A DNA stretch of 64,000 nt, from NCBI GenBank assembly GCA_033060915.1, contig CM065394.1, positions 22,187,001-22,251,000 on the forward strand, in the 5' to 3' direction. Each line of letters opens with the position of its first letter. Within the stretch, counting starts at the first letter, position 1. The notes beneath the pieces are model-generated. The model was given only the letters and a program-made list of their open reading frames with translations. It ran no database searches and was not told the origin of the DNA. The position numbers and the translations under genes were made by a program. Below, in pieces: positions 34,074-45,827 of this stretch. Origin of the DNA: Euryodendron excelsum (Eukaryota > Streptophyta > Magnoliopsida > Ericales > Pentaphylacaceae).

Positions 34074-36540
34074 CTATCCACTTTGAAAAAGAACGTTTGA
34101 AAAAGACGTGATGCATGATATGCTAATGCTAGAAAGGAGAATTGAAAAATAGATTTGGAAAGAAATTGATTTGATTTGAAAAGAGATTTGAAGAGATAGA
34201 ATTGAAATTGGAAAGTCTGAAAAATAGATTAGAGATTTGGAAATAGAAATTTGAAATTGGAAGTTTGAAAATAGATTGGAGATTTGGAAAGATTTTGGAA
34301 TTTGGAATTTGGAAAATATGGAGGAATTTGAAATTTGAAAGAAGTTGTGGAATTGGAAATTTGAAAAATGTGGAGACCGCACCCATGAGGGTTGCCTACG
34401 TATCCTTTCGGAGGAATCAGGTCAGTCGTAGTTCGGACAAAAGTCCGATTGAAAATAAAATGTTTGATTTGAAAAAGGAGTTGAATTGGAATTTAGATTG
34501 AAAGATTGAGAAATTGAACTTTGATTGGAAGATTTGAAAAGATTTGACTTTGGAAAACTTAGTTTTAGGAAACCTAGACTTAGAAACTTAGAAAAGGAGG
34601 ATTGGACTTGACTTGGAAATATTTTCGAAAAGAATTGATTCAAATGTTGGACTTGGAAGATTTGGAAAGATTGGATTTAGGAAATGTTCAAATTAGGAAA
34701 GTGTCATTTTAGGAAAGTTTTTGAATTAGGAAAGTTTTCGGTTTAGGAAAGTTTCGAATTAGTAAAGGTTCAACTTAGGAAAGTTTCGAATTAAGAAAGT
34801 TTTCGAAATAGGAAAGGTTTTCAAATTAGGAAAATTTTGAATTAAGAAAGTTTTATTTTGAGAAAGGTTTTGAAATAAAAAAGTGTTGAATTTATAAATG
34901 TTTTGAATTAGGAAAGTTTAGTTTAAGAAAGGTTTAGACTTTGGAAAGTTTCAAGTTAAGAAAGTTTTGAATTTGGAAAGCTTAGAATTTTAGAAAGATT
35001 TTAAATTAGGAAAGATTTAGAAAAGGTTTGAATTAAGAATGTTTCAACTCAAGAAAGTTTTGAATTTGGAATGTTTTGAAACAGGGAAGTTTTGAAAATT
35101 GGAAAGTTTAAGAAAACAAGGAAGTTTTGAAAATAAGAAAGTTTTGAGTTTAGAAAGTTTTGAAATTTGGAAAGATTTGAAGTTTTAGGAAAGTTTAGAG
35201 TTTTAGAAAAATTTAGGAAGTTTAAAAAGATTTAACTTAAGAAAGTTTTGAATTAATAAAGATTTAAAATTTAGAGAGTTTAAGATTTGGAAAGTTAGGA
35301 TTTTGGAAAGATTTAAGTTTAGAAAATTTTAACTTAAGAAAGTTTTGAACTTAGAAAGATTTTGAAATTTAGAAAGTTTAAGATTTAGAAAGTTTTAGAG
35401 TTTTAGAAGATCTTGAGATTAGGAAAGGTTTGAGTTTAGGAAAGATTTGAAAACTTAGGTTTGGAAAGTTAAGATTTGAAAAGAGGGTAGAATTAGGAAA
35501 GGGTTGAATTTTAGAACTTTAGGAAAGATTTTTATGTTCAAGTTTTGAAAACTTAAGGTTTAGGAAAGTAGAGGGTTACGAAGGATTTGAATTAGGAAAG
35601 ATTTAGATTAGGAAGGGATTGGATTTTGTTTTTAAAAAGAAGTGTTTGATTTCGTTTCCAAAAACGGAGGATAGGACCTAGTTTCCTAAACGGGGAGATT
35701 GGATTTGGTTTAAGATTTGGAAAGTGAAGTTTTAGAAACCCTAAATTTGGAAAACTATAGTTTTGACGTAGAAAATAGGTTTTGAAAATATGTATAGTTT
35801 TGATGTAGAAAACAAAAGGTTTTGGAAACCTAGGTTTGGGGCAAAGTTTGAAAACCATGTTTTTGGAAGGGAAAATTAGGGTTTCCGAATTGTGAGTTCT
35901 AGGGCTTGACTTGGGCTCTAAGAAAAGAAATTTTTGGAAAGTACGTTTTTGAAAACTAGTTTTTGGAAGGAAATCCTAAGGAGGAGTTTTCTAAAAGGAA
36001 GATTTTGGAAAGAGAGTTTTTTAGAAAGATTTTTGGAAGGAAATTGTTGGAGAGAGTTTTTTAGGAAAGTGAATTTAGAGAGTGTTTTTAGAAAGTGGAT
36101 TTTGGGGAGAGGATTTTGAAAAGGAGTTAAAAAAGGGAGTTTTGAAAAATAGATTTTTGGAGGGAATTTTTGAAAACAACTTTGGAAAGGAGAGTTTTAG
36201 GAAAGTATGTTGAAAAGGAGATTTTTTAAAAAGAGATTTGAAAAGAAAGTTTTTAGAAAGTATGAAAACGTCTCACTTTTCTAAAGCAATTCTAACCATA
36301 AGAAGGCTAGAACCACTTTAAGAAAGTAGTTTTGAAAACAACAAGGGTTGAAAATATGGACCATGTTGGTCACTTTGAATGTAACACTTTCCTAAAGCAA
36401 CCCTAGCCATGGAAAAGCTAAAATCACCCTAGGATTGTGATTTTGGAAAACAAGTTTTTGAAAAAGAGGATTTTGATGCAATTTTAGAAACAAATTTGAA
36501 AACGATTTTGAAAACAACTTTGAAAATGATTTTTGGAAGA
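34074..36540 (-). repeat. G-poor (on minus strand) U5 repeat tract of the 33.6-39.2 kb LTR
   Basis: The plus strand reads as GGAAAGTTTTGAATTAAG-type degenerate repeats, the complement of the TTTCCTAA tracts in the plus-strand copies. Spurious ORFs in it are F/S/N- or K/R-rich. Confidence 0.75.
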
Positions 36541-37067
36541 TGCAAGATCATGATATGCACAATGCAATTTTGGAGTCGTGAACATACAAGGTTAAGGCTT
36601 CACCACATAATCAAGGGGGCCGGACCCACGTGGTCTCCGGTTAGCCTAAAGGAAAGCCCCCGACACGGTGACCTCTGATAGTCCAATCCTACACATGGAC
36701 CGGGAGTCCCCTTGTTTCAAGCATGCAAAGAAAGGAAGGGGAAAGAGATGGGGGATTAAATAGAGAAAACCCAAGTGGGTTAGGAGAGAGAAGAGAGGGG
36801 GGGAAGTGCAAAAATTTAAATGGAGAACCTACCTTGTATCTTGTTTATTTTACGCGCCTTGCTTTCTTCGGTCTTCGTCTTGATCTTCGTCTTCAATCTT
36901 CAAGAGCCGCCTTCAATCTTCAAACTTCAGATTGCAACTCTTCAAGTCTTCGAAGGAGGGTTGAAGGTTAGTGTATGAGTGTATGGGGGTGTGTATGAGT
37001 GTATAGGAGGCTAGGGTTTAGTGTATGGTGGCTAGGGTTTGGAAAACCTAGGGATGCTAGGGTTTAG

Positions 37068-37393
37068 GAGGTGCTCGAGCTCTGTATATCGAAATATAGG
37101 ATTTTTAGATTGAGTTTACGGACCCTTTTCACGCTGGAAGAGGTTCTGTATTTATAAAGATGGGACAAACCTAGCGCCTGTTGTAGTGACACCAGGCCAA
37201 ACTTTACACTGGCGCCACTCCTAGCTTTAGGAGGTGCTCGAGCTCTGTATATTGAAATATAGGATTTTTAGATTGAGTTTACGTACCCTTTTCACGCTGG
37301 AAGAGGTTCTGTATTTATAGAGGTTGGACAAACCTAGCGCCTGTTGCAGTGGCACCAGGCCAAACTTTACACTAGCGCCACTAGGAGTGGCGT
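37068..37393 (-). repeat. 163-bp tandem duplication of the LTR core promoter
   Basis: GAGGTGCTCG starts at 37068 and again at 37231. Each copy carries the leader start, a TATA box (minus strand, about 37158-37149 and 37320-37313) and the adjacent GCGCC palindrome region. The other LTR copies in the window have a single promoter. Confidence 0.8.
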
Positions 37394-37759
37394 CAGGCCA
37401 ATTTTTGGCTTGGCGCCACTAGGAGTGGCGCCAGGCCAATTTTTGGATTGGCACCACTAGTAGTAGCGCCATCTATTTAGGAAATATTTAAGGTTGGCAA
37501 GCAACGTATCTTTGACAAGATTTGGGCGCCTGTACTAGTGACTACCATGCAATCTTTAGCCTAGCTTCACTAGGAGTGACTCCGGAAAGTTCGAGAAGGA
37601 TTTTGGAAGACCGGGGATGACCCGGAAGGCCGAAAAAGAGCAGGAACAATTAGAATAGTGTCCCGGAGGTGTTTGACTTGAAAAATGAGGACAAGATGTG
37701 TCGGAAGGGTAAACCGGGCCGTTAGGGGCAAAATGGTCAATCGGGTCGAGAAGCTGCCG

Positions 37760-38300
37760 GGACAGACTCGGACTGTCCCAGAAGAAGACTTGGAATTTGA
37801 AAACATTATTCCGAATGTTCCCAAAGGTTTCCGGTTTGATTCCCAGAGCCGGTGTGGTTGGAAAAGGTGACCGGCCCACCAGGGGCAAAATGGTCATTTC
37901 GCACCGGGTTTGACGGAACTAACTCGGAATGATCCGAAAGGATAAAGAAAGGTTGAGAATACTATAAGAAGTAATCTCAGAGGATTACCGGTTTGATACC
38001 CAGAGTCGGTTTGGTCGAAAAGGAGACTGGCCCACTAGGGGCAAAACGGTCATTTTGTACTGGGTTTGCCGAAACTGACTCGGAATGATCCGGAAAGATA
38101 AGAAAAAGTTGAGAATACTATAAGAAGCAATCTCAGAGGATTACCGGTTTGATACCCAGAGCCGGTATGGTCGAAAAAGGAGACCGGCCCACCAGGGGCA
38201 AAACGGTCATTTTGTAACGGGTTTGCCAGAACTGACTCAGAATGATCCGAAAAGATAGAGTGAGGTTGAGAATACTATAAGAAGCATTCTCGGAAAGTTA
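37760..38300 (-). repeat. 157-bp U3 repeat, 3-4 diverged copies
   Basis: ACTCGGAATGATCCG recurs at about 37922, 38079 and 38235, each followed by GAGAATACTATAAGAAG and a GGTTTGATACCCAGAG block with GGGGCAAAACGGTCATTTTG. Plus-strand LTRs have the same blocks about twice (about 12430-12810). Confidence 0.8.
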
Positions 38301-38307
38301 CTAAAGG

Positions 38308-39064
38308 GGCCCTGATTGGAACCGTCTCGCGGAATAAACTGTCTCGAGAGAGGGATTGGAAAGGAGACTTACCGTCTTCGAAAAGACGTGTCTGATTTGG
38401 AACCGTCTCGAGGAATAAACTGTCTCGAGAGAGGGATTGGAAAGAGGACTTACCGTCTTTGAAAAGACGTGCCTGATTGGAACCGTCTTGGGGAATAAAC
38501 TGTCTCGAGAAAGAGATTGGAAAAGGGACTTACGTCTTCAAAAAGACGCACCTGATTGGAACAGTCTCGAGGAATAAACTATCTCGAGAGAGGGATTGGA
38601 AAGGGGACTTACCGTCTTCGAAAAGACGCGCCTGATTGGAACCGTCTCGAGGAATAAACTGTCTCGAGAGAGGGATTGGAAAGGGGACTTACCGTCTTCG
38701 AAAAGACGCGCCTGATTGGAACCGTCTCGAGGAATAAACTGTCTCGAGAGAGGGATTGGAAAGGAGACTTACTATCTTCGAAAAGACGCGCCTGATTGGA
38801 ACCGTCTCGAGGAACAAACTGTCTCAAGAGAGGAATTAGAAAGAGGACTTACTGTCTTCGAAAAGACGCACCTGATTGGAACCGTCTCGAGATATAAACT
38901 GTCTCGAGAGAGGGATTAGAAAGACGAGCCTGATTGGAACCGTGTCGAGGAATAAATTGTCTCGAAAGAAGGATTGGAAAGGGGACTTACCGTCTTCGAA
39001 AAGACGCGCCTGATTGGAACCGTCTCGAGGAATAAACTGTCTCGAGAGAGGGATTAGAAAGGAC
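38308..39064 (-). repeat. 80-bp U3 tandem repeat, about 9-10 copies
   Basis: Units start with CCTGATTGGAACCGTCTCG at about 38310, 38390, 38470, 38550, 38631, 38711, 38791, 38871, 38928 (shortened) and 39008. Each contains GTCTCGAGAGAGGGATTGG and the perfect hairpin CGTCTTCGAAAAGACG (6-bp arms, CGAA loop). The related single blocks in the plus-strand LTRs have CACGTCTTTCCGAAGACGGT. Confidence 0.85.
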
Positions 39065-39249
39065 AATGCCCCTAAGGGCATTTTGGTCATTTTGCCTCTA
39101 TTTGGGCCTAGTAGGCCTGCGAATCGATGGACAGATGGGATTTGGACTTAGAAAGTTGGTTTCGGTTGGAATACACCCATAATGACTTGAACACGAGTCG
39201 GACGGAGTGTAAACTGCCGAGCGGTCAAAAATGGGGTGCTTATAGTTGT

Positions 39250-40035
39250 TAACAAGTATCGAACTGGATCACGTAGAGTGATAATTTGGACCGAATGGGC
39301 CAAAAAATAGTGTCAACTTTTGGGTAATAAAGATCAATGCGAGGCAATGCCTTTCAATAGGCGTATATCTTTGCTCTGGCCCCTTTACCTTCTGGATGAT
39401 GTAATAGATGGGCCTTTCTTGCCCCTCTATTTCCTGTACTAGAAGTGCTCCAATGGACTGGGGTTTTGAGGTCAAATAAAGCAACAAGGGCTTCCCTGGT
39501 TGTGGTGCAACCATGGTTCGAGGGGACGCTAGTGGCTTCTTGACTTTTTGAAAAGCTTTTACATGCCCTTTGTTCCACTCAAACTTGGCGTTTCCCTTGA
39601 ACAAGTCACTGAACGTAAAAGTGATCTCCGCGATGGCAGGGATGAACCATCTCAAGTAGGATACTTTGCCTGAAAACTCTTCAGTGACTTCTGTGGATGT
39701 GGCGCTGGCATTTCCATGATTGCCTTGACCTTTTAGTTGTTGGCCTCGATCCCATGTCTGTGTACTAGGAACCCCATAAACTTTTCTCTCATTACCGCGA
39801 ACACACATTTCATTAGATTCATTCTCATGCTAAATTTTCTACACCTCTTGAAGATTGGCTCGAGGTGCTCGAGTGATCTTTTTCTTCTTTGGACTTCACC
39901 ACTAGGTCATCCACATAATCTTCGACAGTGTGATGAATCATATGCTGAAAAAAAGCTGTGATGACTCTTTGATAAGTCACCCCTGCATTTTTTAGTCCGA
40001 AGAGCATCACAATGTAGAAGAAATTTCTGATAATC
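39250..40035 (-). pseudogene. Element B reverse transcriptase (C-terminal half) and start of RNase H
   Basis: On the minus strand from about 40035: NFFYIVMLFGLKNAGVTYQR, then HTVEDYVDDLVVKSKEEKDH with the catalytic YVDDL (about 39925). After a frameshift near 39830 come RMNLMKCV and the thumb (YLRWFIPAIAEI). The connection is FEWNKGHVKAFQKVK, PLLLYLTSKPQSIGALLVQE and ERPIYYI, followed by YTPIERHCLALIFITQKL of the RNase H. The solo LTR interrupts at 39244. The N-terminal half of RT is absent: upstream of NFFYIV the sequence is unrelated, marking the breakpoint near 40.03 kb. Confidence 0.85.
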
Positions 40036-41253
40036 AAGCAAACACCATACATTCTAACCTCCAAAAATTGCAAGCAAAGACAGACAAATGACCTCACCTT
40101 CAAACTTCAAGACAAAAGGATCACGAAGCATGAACAAATCTCCCATGGCACCCCATGCTCAAGGCAAAGGTACAATTATTACCAAATCAAATTAGAATTT
40201 TCAAAAAAATGAAAGGCCTTGCTTTCTCTCACATTCAAAAATTTTCAAAAAATTTTAAATTTCAAAATCGATTTTTGTCGATTTCAAAAATCAATTCTCA
40301 AAATTTCAAAATTGCTTTCAAAACTATTTTTACAAAAAGTTCAAATTCAAAAGATCGAAGCTCTTACTTTCTTTTGAAATTCAAAATCATTTTTCAAATC
40401 CAAAACTTTTTAGAACTATTTCCAGCAAAAGTTTCAACTTCCAATTTCAACTCAATTTCAAAGACGAAAATTCCTACTGTCTTCCAAAAACACCATTAAG
40501 TTGAAAAAAAAAGTTTCAAGTCTCAAGTCAAAACAAATTTTCTAAACACTTTGCTTCAAAGCAAATCCAACTATTTCTAGTGAAAATGAATTTGCTAAAC
40601 ATTTTATCTTCAATAGTTCAAGTTTCAAGTCAAAAAGATTCTTCCAAATGTTTCAGAAAAGTTTTAGGACTTGTTCCTCAAAAAGTTCAATTTCAAAACA
40701 AATTTTGGTTTGCTGAGCTTTCACCTTCAAAATCTTTGTTTTCAAAGAAACATGTGTGCTTAAAATTGTTTTCAAACTTTTTCAATTCAAATCAAATTCA
40801 AAGTTTTTTAAACTTTTTCCTTCAACAAGTTTCAATTCAAAATCAATTTCCCAGTTTTCTAAAGTTTTTCCCTTAAAAAGCTTTAATTCTAGACAATCTC
40901 TAGATTTTCAAAACTTTTTCCTTCAAAAAGTTTCATTCCAAATCAATTTCTAGGTTTTTAAACTTTTTTCTCAAAGTCTTGTTCCAAGTTTCAAGGTTTT
41001 CCAAACTCTTTCAAATCAATCCATTACACAAAGCCATCATTTCAAATAATCAGCTTCAAAAATCATCAAAATCAAAATTAGTTTCAAAGCCTTGAGCCTT
41101 CCTAAAGGAGGGTCGTTCCATCGATTGGAATGTTAGTTCAGAATAACTAAATTTCAAATATTTCAGTCCCTTTGATCACCTCACGGTCAACATAGGACCC
41201 TTACTTTATCATTTTTCGTCTTGAGCAAGCTAAGACAGAAAAAGAGAGGCATC
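40036..41253 (+). mobile_element. Internal 3' region of an A-family element (fragment D) with polypurine tract
   Basis: The segment is pyrimidine/A-rich with repeated TTTCAA..AAAGTTTC strings and ends in GGTCAACATAGGACCC, TTACTTTATCATTTTTCGTC and a polypurine tract (41236-41253, CAGAAAAAGAGAGGCATC) directly before an LTR start. The same block precedes the LTR at 9434 and at 43205. I see no coding frame. Confidence 0.65.
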
Positions 41254-42432
41254 TATAAGCACCCCATTTTCGCCCGCTCAGCAATCTTCGGCCCAATCGA
41301 ACTCATATTCAAACCGACACAAACCCATTCAAGTCTAGACCGGCTTTCCAGACTCAATCTAATTAATCAATTGCTTAGGTCATTGCTCGGTCCAATTCTA
41401 GTTGGCAAGTCTTCCTAAAGACAGTAAGTCTGTGGTTAAACCTTAATTCCAATTCTAATTCCAATCCAGATCAGTCAAAATCAATCTGGCACATCTTTTG
41501 AGAAAGTTGATCACTCAAACGGTAAGTCCATCCAGCACGACAAATTTACTAAGAAAATACAAAATTCCTCAGAACGATAAGTCCCTTCAAACTTGTCGAC
41601 CGAGACAAAACCCAAGTTCCCGAGATAATAAAGTGGTTCACTTCTGGCGCCTGCTAGCCGACCAATGTAGAATGTCCACTATCCTGTGCGTCGATTTGGA
41701 AAGTATCTAAGGCCTCGAGATGATAAGACCATCCAACAGCTTCCCGAGTTCAGGCAGTCTCTGGAATGAATGCACACCATTGGAGTGATGGAAACACTCA
41801 CAAACATCGCAACCATCAGAGTAGCGAAAACACTTGTAAATAGGCCGACATTAGGAATTACCAATAAAATTCCTATGTTACGAGACCGAACACACCTTTT
41901 AGTTATGAAACGTTTACCGAAAGATGGAATACCTTTAGAAACCAACTCATCACACACCATCAGTGTGACAGAAACACTCAAAACCCGGGTCAACACGAGT
42001 GCCTGCTAGCCTATTCCGGTAAAAAATGATGAAACTACCCTTGGGCCCTTCCGACATGCTTTTCGAAAAAGTATCTAAGTCCTCAAAGCGGTAAGTGCAC
42101 CCTTTTAAGATTGACCTAAAGATAATCTAGCACGCTCTAGTACCTTCCAGTTGCTTCCGGATTAATTTTGAGAGCATCCAATCAAAATTACTATTTTGCC
42201 CCTAGGCATCCAGTCGCCTTCGGAAACTACACCGACTTTGGATATCAAACCAGTAACCTTCTAAGGATGCTTCTAATAGTATTTCTAACCTTCCAATGCC
42301 TTCCTGGATCATTTTGAGTCTATTCTGGTAAAGCCTAGTATTTTGCCCCTAGTGGGCCGATTACCTTTTCCAACCATACTTGCTCTGGGTATTAAACCGA
42401 CAATCCCTCAGTACAGTCTCGATAGTGTTCTT
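41254..42432 (+). repeat. Truncated A-family 3' LTR (fragment D), first 1.2 kb only
   Basis: It begins TATAAGCACCCC after the polypurine tract (TG mutated to TA). U3 blocks are recognisable: GTAGCGAAAACACTTG-type motifs (about 41823), CGGGTCAACACGAG and TTTTGCCCCTA near 42195. It stops abruptly about 300-400 bp before the expected TATA region, where internal 3' sequence of another copy begins. Confidence 0.7.
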
Positions 42433-43204
42433 TAGAAAATCACAAAAATTCATATGATTGTTCAACACATTTTTCTAAGGCACATGGTGCAAAAATCTAG
42501 CTAAGAAACCTAATACCCATAGTTGTAGGAGCAAATCCCCAATTCCTACAGTAACTCTCTTTACATAAACTTGCAAAACTAATCAAACTATATCAAATGA
42601 GCATCAAAACGCAAAAACAACGTCACCAGAATGTCCAAAGCACATCAAAACATCAATTTTAACTAGTTACACAACTCAAACGGAGTTCTACACATCAAAT
42701 TCAACATAAAACAAAAAACTCACCTCTTGGAGTTCTTCAGCAAAATCTTCTTTCTCAGCAATAATTTCGGCGACGGTGACAACTTCTAGCGACTCTCCGG
42801 TGTCTCCTAAACTCACTCCTTCAACGCCCAAAGTTTCCTCCTAATAAAAACTCTGAAAAAAGCTATCAAAGATAATAAAAAAAAAAATTTGACCAAACCC
42901 GTAAGCCTTGAGTAATGAGGCTTTTCTAGTTTTAATCCCAAGCTTGGCGCCACTAGCAATGGTGCCAAGGCTATTTTAAACCTAGCGTCGCTCCTAGTGG
43001 CACCAAAGTCCAATTATGGGCGGCTTTGCCCTTTTGCCCGCCAAAATCTGATTTCAAATGCCCTATTGGGCCAATCTGCCAATTTCAGGCTCTAGTCTTA
43101 AAAAAATTTCAAAATTCCATTCCTCCGTTCGCCTCGCGATCAACATGGGACTCTTACTTTATCGTTTTATACCTTTAACAAGCAAAGACAGAAAACGAAG
43201 TATA
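42433..43204 (+). mobile_element. Internal 3' region of a second A-family fragment (E) with polypurine tract
   Basis: It starts in sequence matching 8697 onward of element A (both have CACATTTTTCTAAGGCA), carries a GGCGCCACTAGCAATGGTGCC palindrome near 42950 and ends in TCAACATGGGACTCTTACTT and a degraded polypurine tract (GACAGAAAACGAAGTATA) before TGTAAGCACCCC. Confidence 0.7.
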
Positions 43205-45600
43205 TGTAAGCACCCCATTTTTGCCTGCTCAGTAATCTCAGGCCCGATCAAACTCATATTCAAACCAACACAGACCCATTCAAGTCTAGACCGACTCTCC
43301 AAACTTAATCCAATCAATCAATCACTTTGAGGGCCCTCTAGGCCCAATAGAGGCAAAATGACCAAAATTCCCTTAGGGCATTGCTCAGTCCAATTCTAGT
43401 TGGCACGTCTTTCTAAAAATGGTAAGTTTGTGGTTAAACCTCAATTCCAATTCCAATTCCAGTCTAGACCATTCAAACTCAATCTGACATGTCTTTTGAG
43501 AAAGTTAATCCTTAAAACCTGTCGACCGGGGCAAAACTCAAGTTCCCGATATGGTAGAGCGGTTTACTTCTAGCGCCTGCGAGTCCGCCAATGTAGAATG
43601 TCCACTATCTAGCACATTGATCCAGAAAGTACCTAAGGCCCCAAGATGATAAGACCATCCAGTAGCTTCCCGAGATCAAGCAGTCTATGGAATGAACGCA
43701 CAATATTAGTTGACAAAAACACTCACAAACATCGCAACCATCAGAGTAGCGAAAACACTTGCAAACAGGTCGACATTGGGAATTACCAACAAAACCCCTA
43801 TGTCATAAACACTCACCACGTGGCATCCTATGATTGGAAGAGCCTTAGCACATGTAGGACATGCACCTAGAAGATTTTTTTTGCCCTACAAATATCAGGC
43901 CACCCCCTAGCATATTTCAAAGGCAAAAACAATGAGGAAACTCTGCCAAAATCAATATAGAACCTCTAAAATTCAATACAAGTCTCCAAAACTAAAGAAT
44001 CAACAGTTCAAGAAGCCTTGAAGACTAAGCAATACATTGAAGACTCAAGCTATGGTGGGTTGAAGACAAAGGTGAAGCTCTATTTATATTTATGCTTTCC
44101 CACTCCATTTCTTCTCCCTCCAAGCTCATTTAAGCCCTTATTCTCTTTTAATTCCTATTTTCTACCCCCTCTTCTTGCATGCTAGAACAAGAGGGCTCTG
44201 AGATCATGTTTAGGGGAAAGCTTATGAGAGCCACCAATTGGGGGACCTCTCATGAGCCCACATGAGCATAGTATGGCCCTTAGAGTCCCTTGTAATGTGA
44301 TATGGCCTTAAACCTTGTATGATCCATGTCCCCCTTGCATTATGATGGTTACAATATTCATGTAATGCTTGTAATAGTATTGTTGTCATGTTTAAAACCT
44401 TTTTCAAAACCACCATTGGTTCCATTTTCAAGAGTTCTACAAAGTTCATGTTCAAATGATTTTTAAAAAATGCCTCTAAATGTCTTCAAATTGGATTTTG
44501 TTGAAGTTTAAGCTAATAATCCTAGTTTTTCATGCCTTAAAAAGCCTTCCTAAAACTCTTAATCTCCATTTTGCATCACTACCTTTTGCTCTCTTGAGTT
44601 TGCATAAAAAGGATTTTCAAAGCCACCGTCTCTAAAAGAGGTTTTCATGATTTTCAAAAGTTTTCAAAACAACTCTCCTTAAAGGAAGTTTTCAATGTTT
44701 TGTTCTCTTGAGTTTTGAGGTTGGAATGGTCTTAATGGAACCCTCTCTTGAGTGGTTTCTCCCTAAATTAACCATATGAATCCTAGCTCACTAGAATAGT
44801 TTTTAACACCATAAAAGTGGTTTTCTAAAACTACCCTCTTCATAAGAGGTTTTCAAAACCTTTACTCTCTTGAGTTTTTAGTAAAATGGTATTCAAAAAC
44901 TACATACTCTATATTGATTTTCAAAGTTTTACTCTCTTGAGTTAGTGATTGGAATGGTTCCAAGGTAGCCCTTTTTGGAGTGGTTTCCAAGTATCTACCA
45001 TATGAACTCTATACTTACTTAAATGGTTTTTCAAAAATGATTTTTAAAACTTACAACTCTTTTGAGTTGGTTTTTCCAAAAAGGTTTCATATAAAATGAT
45101 AACTGCTTCACATAAAATGATACTTTCTTGCATTTCATCAAGTTTTTCACATAAAATGATAAAGTTTTTACATAAAATCATGATTTTTAAAATATTCTTT
45201 TTAAATTTCATGTATAAAATTACTTTTTCAAACCTTTCAAAACAACTAGGTCCAAATCTTAGTTCAAAACCATCTCTCCAAAACCACTAGGATCAAACCC
45301 TAGTTCAAAACCACAATTTTAAACCCTAGGTTAACCCAACCCTAATTGGCTAGCCCTAGGACATATCCAACCCTAGGTTAACTTAACCCAAGTTAGTTAC
45401 CCCTAGGTGGACCTAACTCTAGTTTTTCAACCCTAGGTTATCCTAACCCAAGTTAGTAAATCCTAGGTCATCCTAACCCTAGTTACCTAACCAGGGTTAG
45501 TTGACTCCAAGGCTCTAATTTCAAAACCTTTTGAAGTATCTCTCAATTCAAAACCTTTTTCCAAAAACAAAAATGTTTCCAAAAATACTCCACTCTTTTA
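43205..45600 (+). repeat. Truncated A-family-related 3' LTR (fragment E)
   Basis: It begins TGTAAGCACCCC. U3 is shortened, a degenerate TATA region lies near 43885-43895, and the leader and the CTTGTATGATCCATG..CTTGCATTATG block (about 44317-44345) match the other LTRs. The distal part (about 45260-45500) has repeated CCCTAGGTTAACC and AACCCTAGTT strings. The canonical GCGCGACA end is absent. It meets a LINE 3' end near 45.6 kb. Confidence 0.6.
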
Positions 45601-45602
45601 AA

Positions 45603-45827
45603 TCATGACTCCAAATTCTAGCAGCTCTTAGTTTTGATTTACTGCTCTCATCCTGCTTAGGTGTTTGATTCATTTTTGTTTCTCTCTATGTACTTGTGCC
45701 CTGTTCTTTGGTTGTGTGTTCTCTTGGTTGCTCATAATCTATCTTGAGCTCCTGATGTCACCTCCATTGGTGTTCTTTTTTTCATTTTATCAATGCATTT
45801 TTGCTTTTTCAAACAAAAAAAAAAATA
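45603..45827 (+). mobile_element. 5'-truncated LINE 3' end with A-tail (plus strand)
   Basis: T-rich sequence with CTTAGGTGTTTGATTCATTT, GTACTTGTGCCCTG and CATTTTATCAATGCATTTTTG ends in an 11-bp A-run (about 45816-45827), which resembles the 3' end of plant L1 elements. No coding part is retained. The left limit is approximate. Confidence 0.5.

Larger units (their letters stand above)
33585..39244 (-). mobile_element. 5,660-bp solo LTR of the element A family (minus strand) in element B RNase H
   Basis: Read on the minus strand it starts TATAAGCACCCC at 39244 and ends GGGCGCGATA at 33585. Both termini are the family termini with TG or CA changed to TA. It is flanked by the perfect 5-bp duplication gttgt (33580-33584 and 39245-39249). 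It contains all LTR parts: an 80-bp U3 array (38308-39064), a 157-bp U3 repeat (about 37760-38300), GGCGCC palindromes, two TATA boxes, ACCCTA-type leader and a long G-poor U5 (36540-34080 on the minus strand). No internal coding region is present, so it is a solo LTR. Removing it restores the RNase H reading of element B. Confidence 0.9.
26540..40035 (-). mobile_element. Element B: second Tat-lineage gypsy element, minus strand, truncated
   Basis: On the minus strand the order is RT (from about 40035), RNase H, second RNase H (about 33520-33098), integrase (about 32700-31439), then an ORF in the opposite orientation (27771-31267, plus strand) and a putative LTR near 27.2 kb. The architecture matches element A, but the protein sequences differ clearly, so it is another family. 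The 5' portion (LTR, gag, protease, start of RT) is missing. At about 40.03 kb the RT homology stops and plus-strand A-family sequence begins, a rearrangement breakpoint. A 5.66-kb solo LTR (33585-39244) interrupts the first RNase H. Confidence 0.75.
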
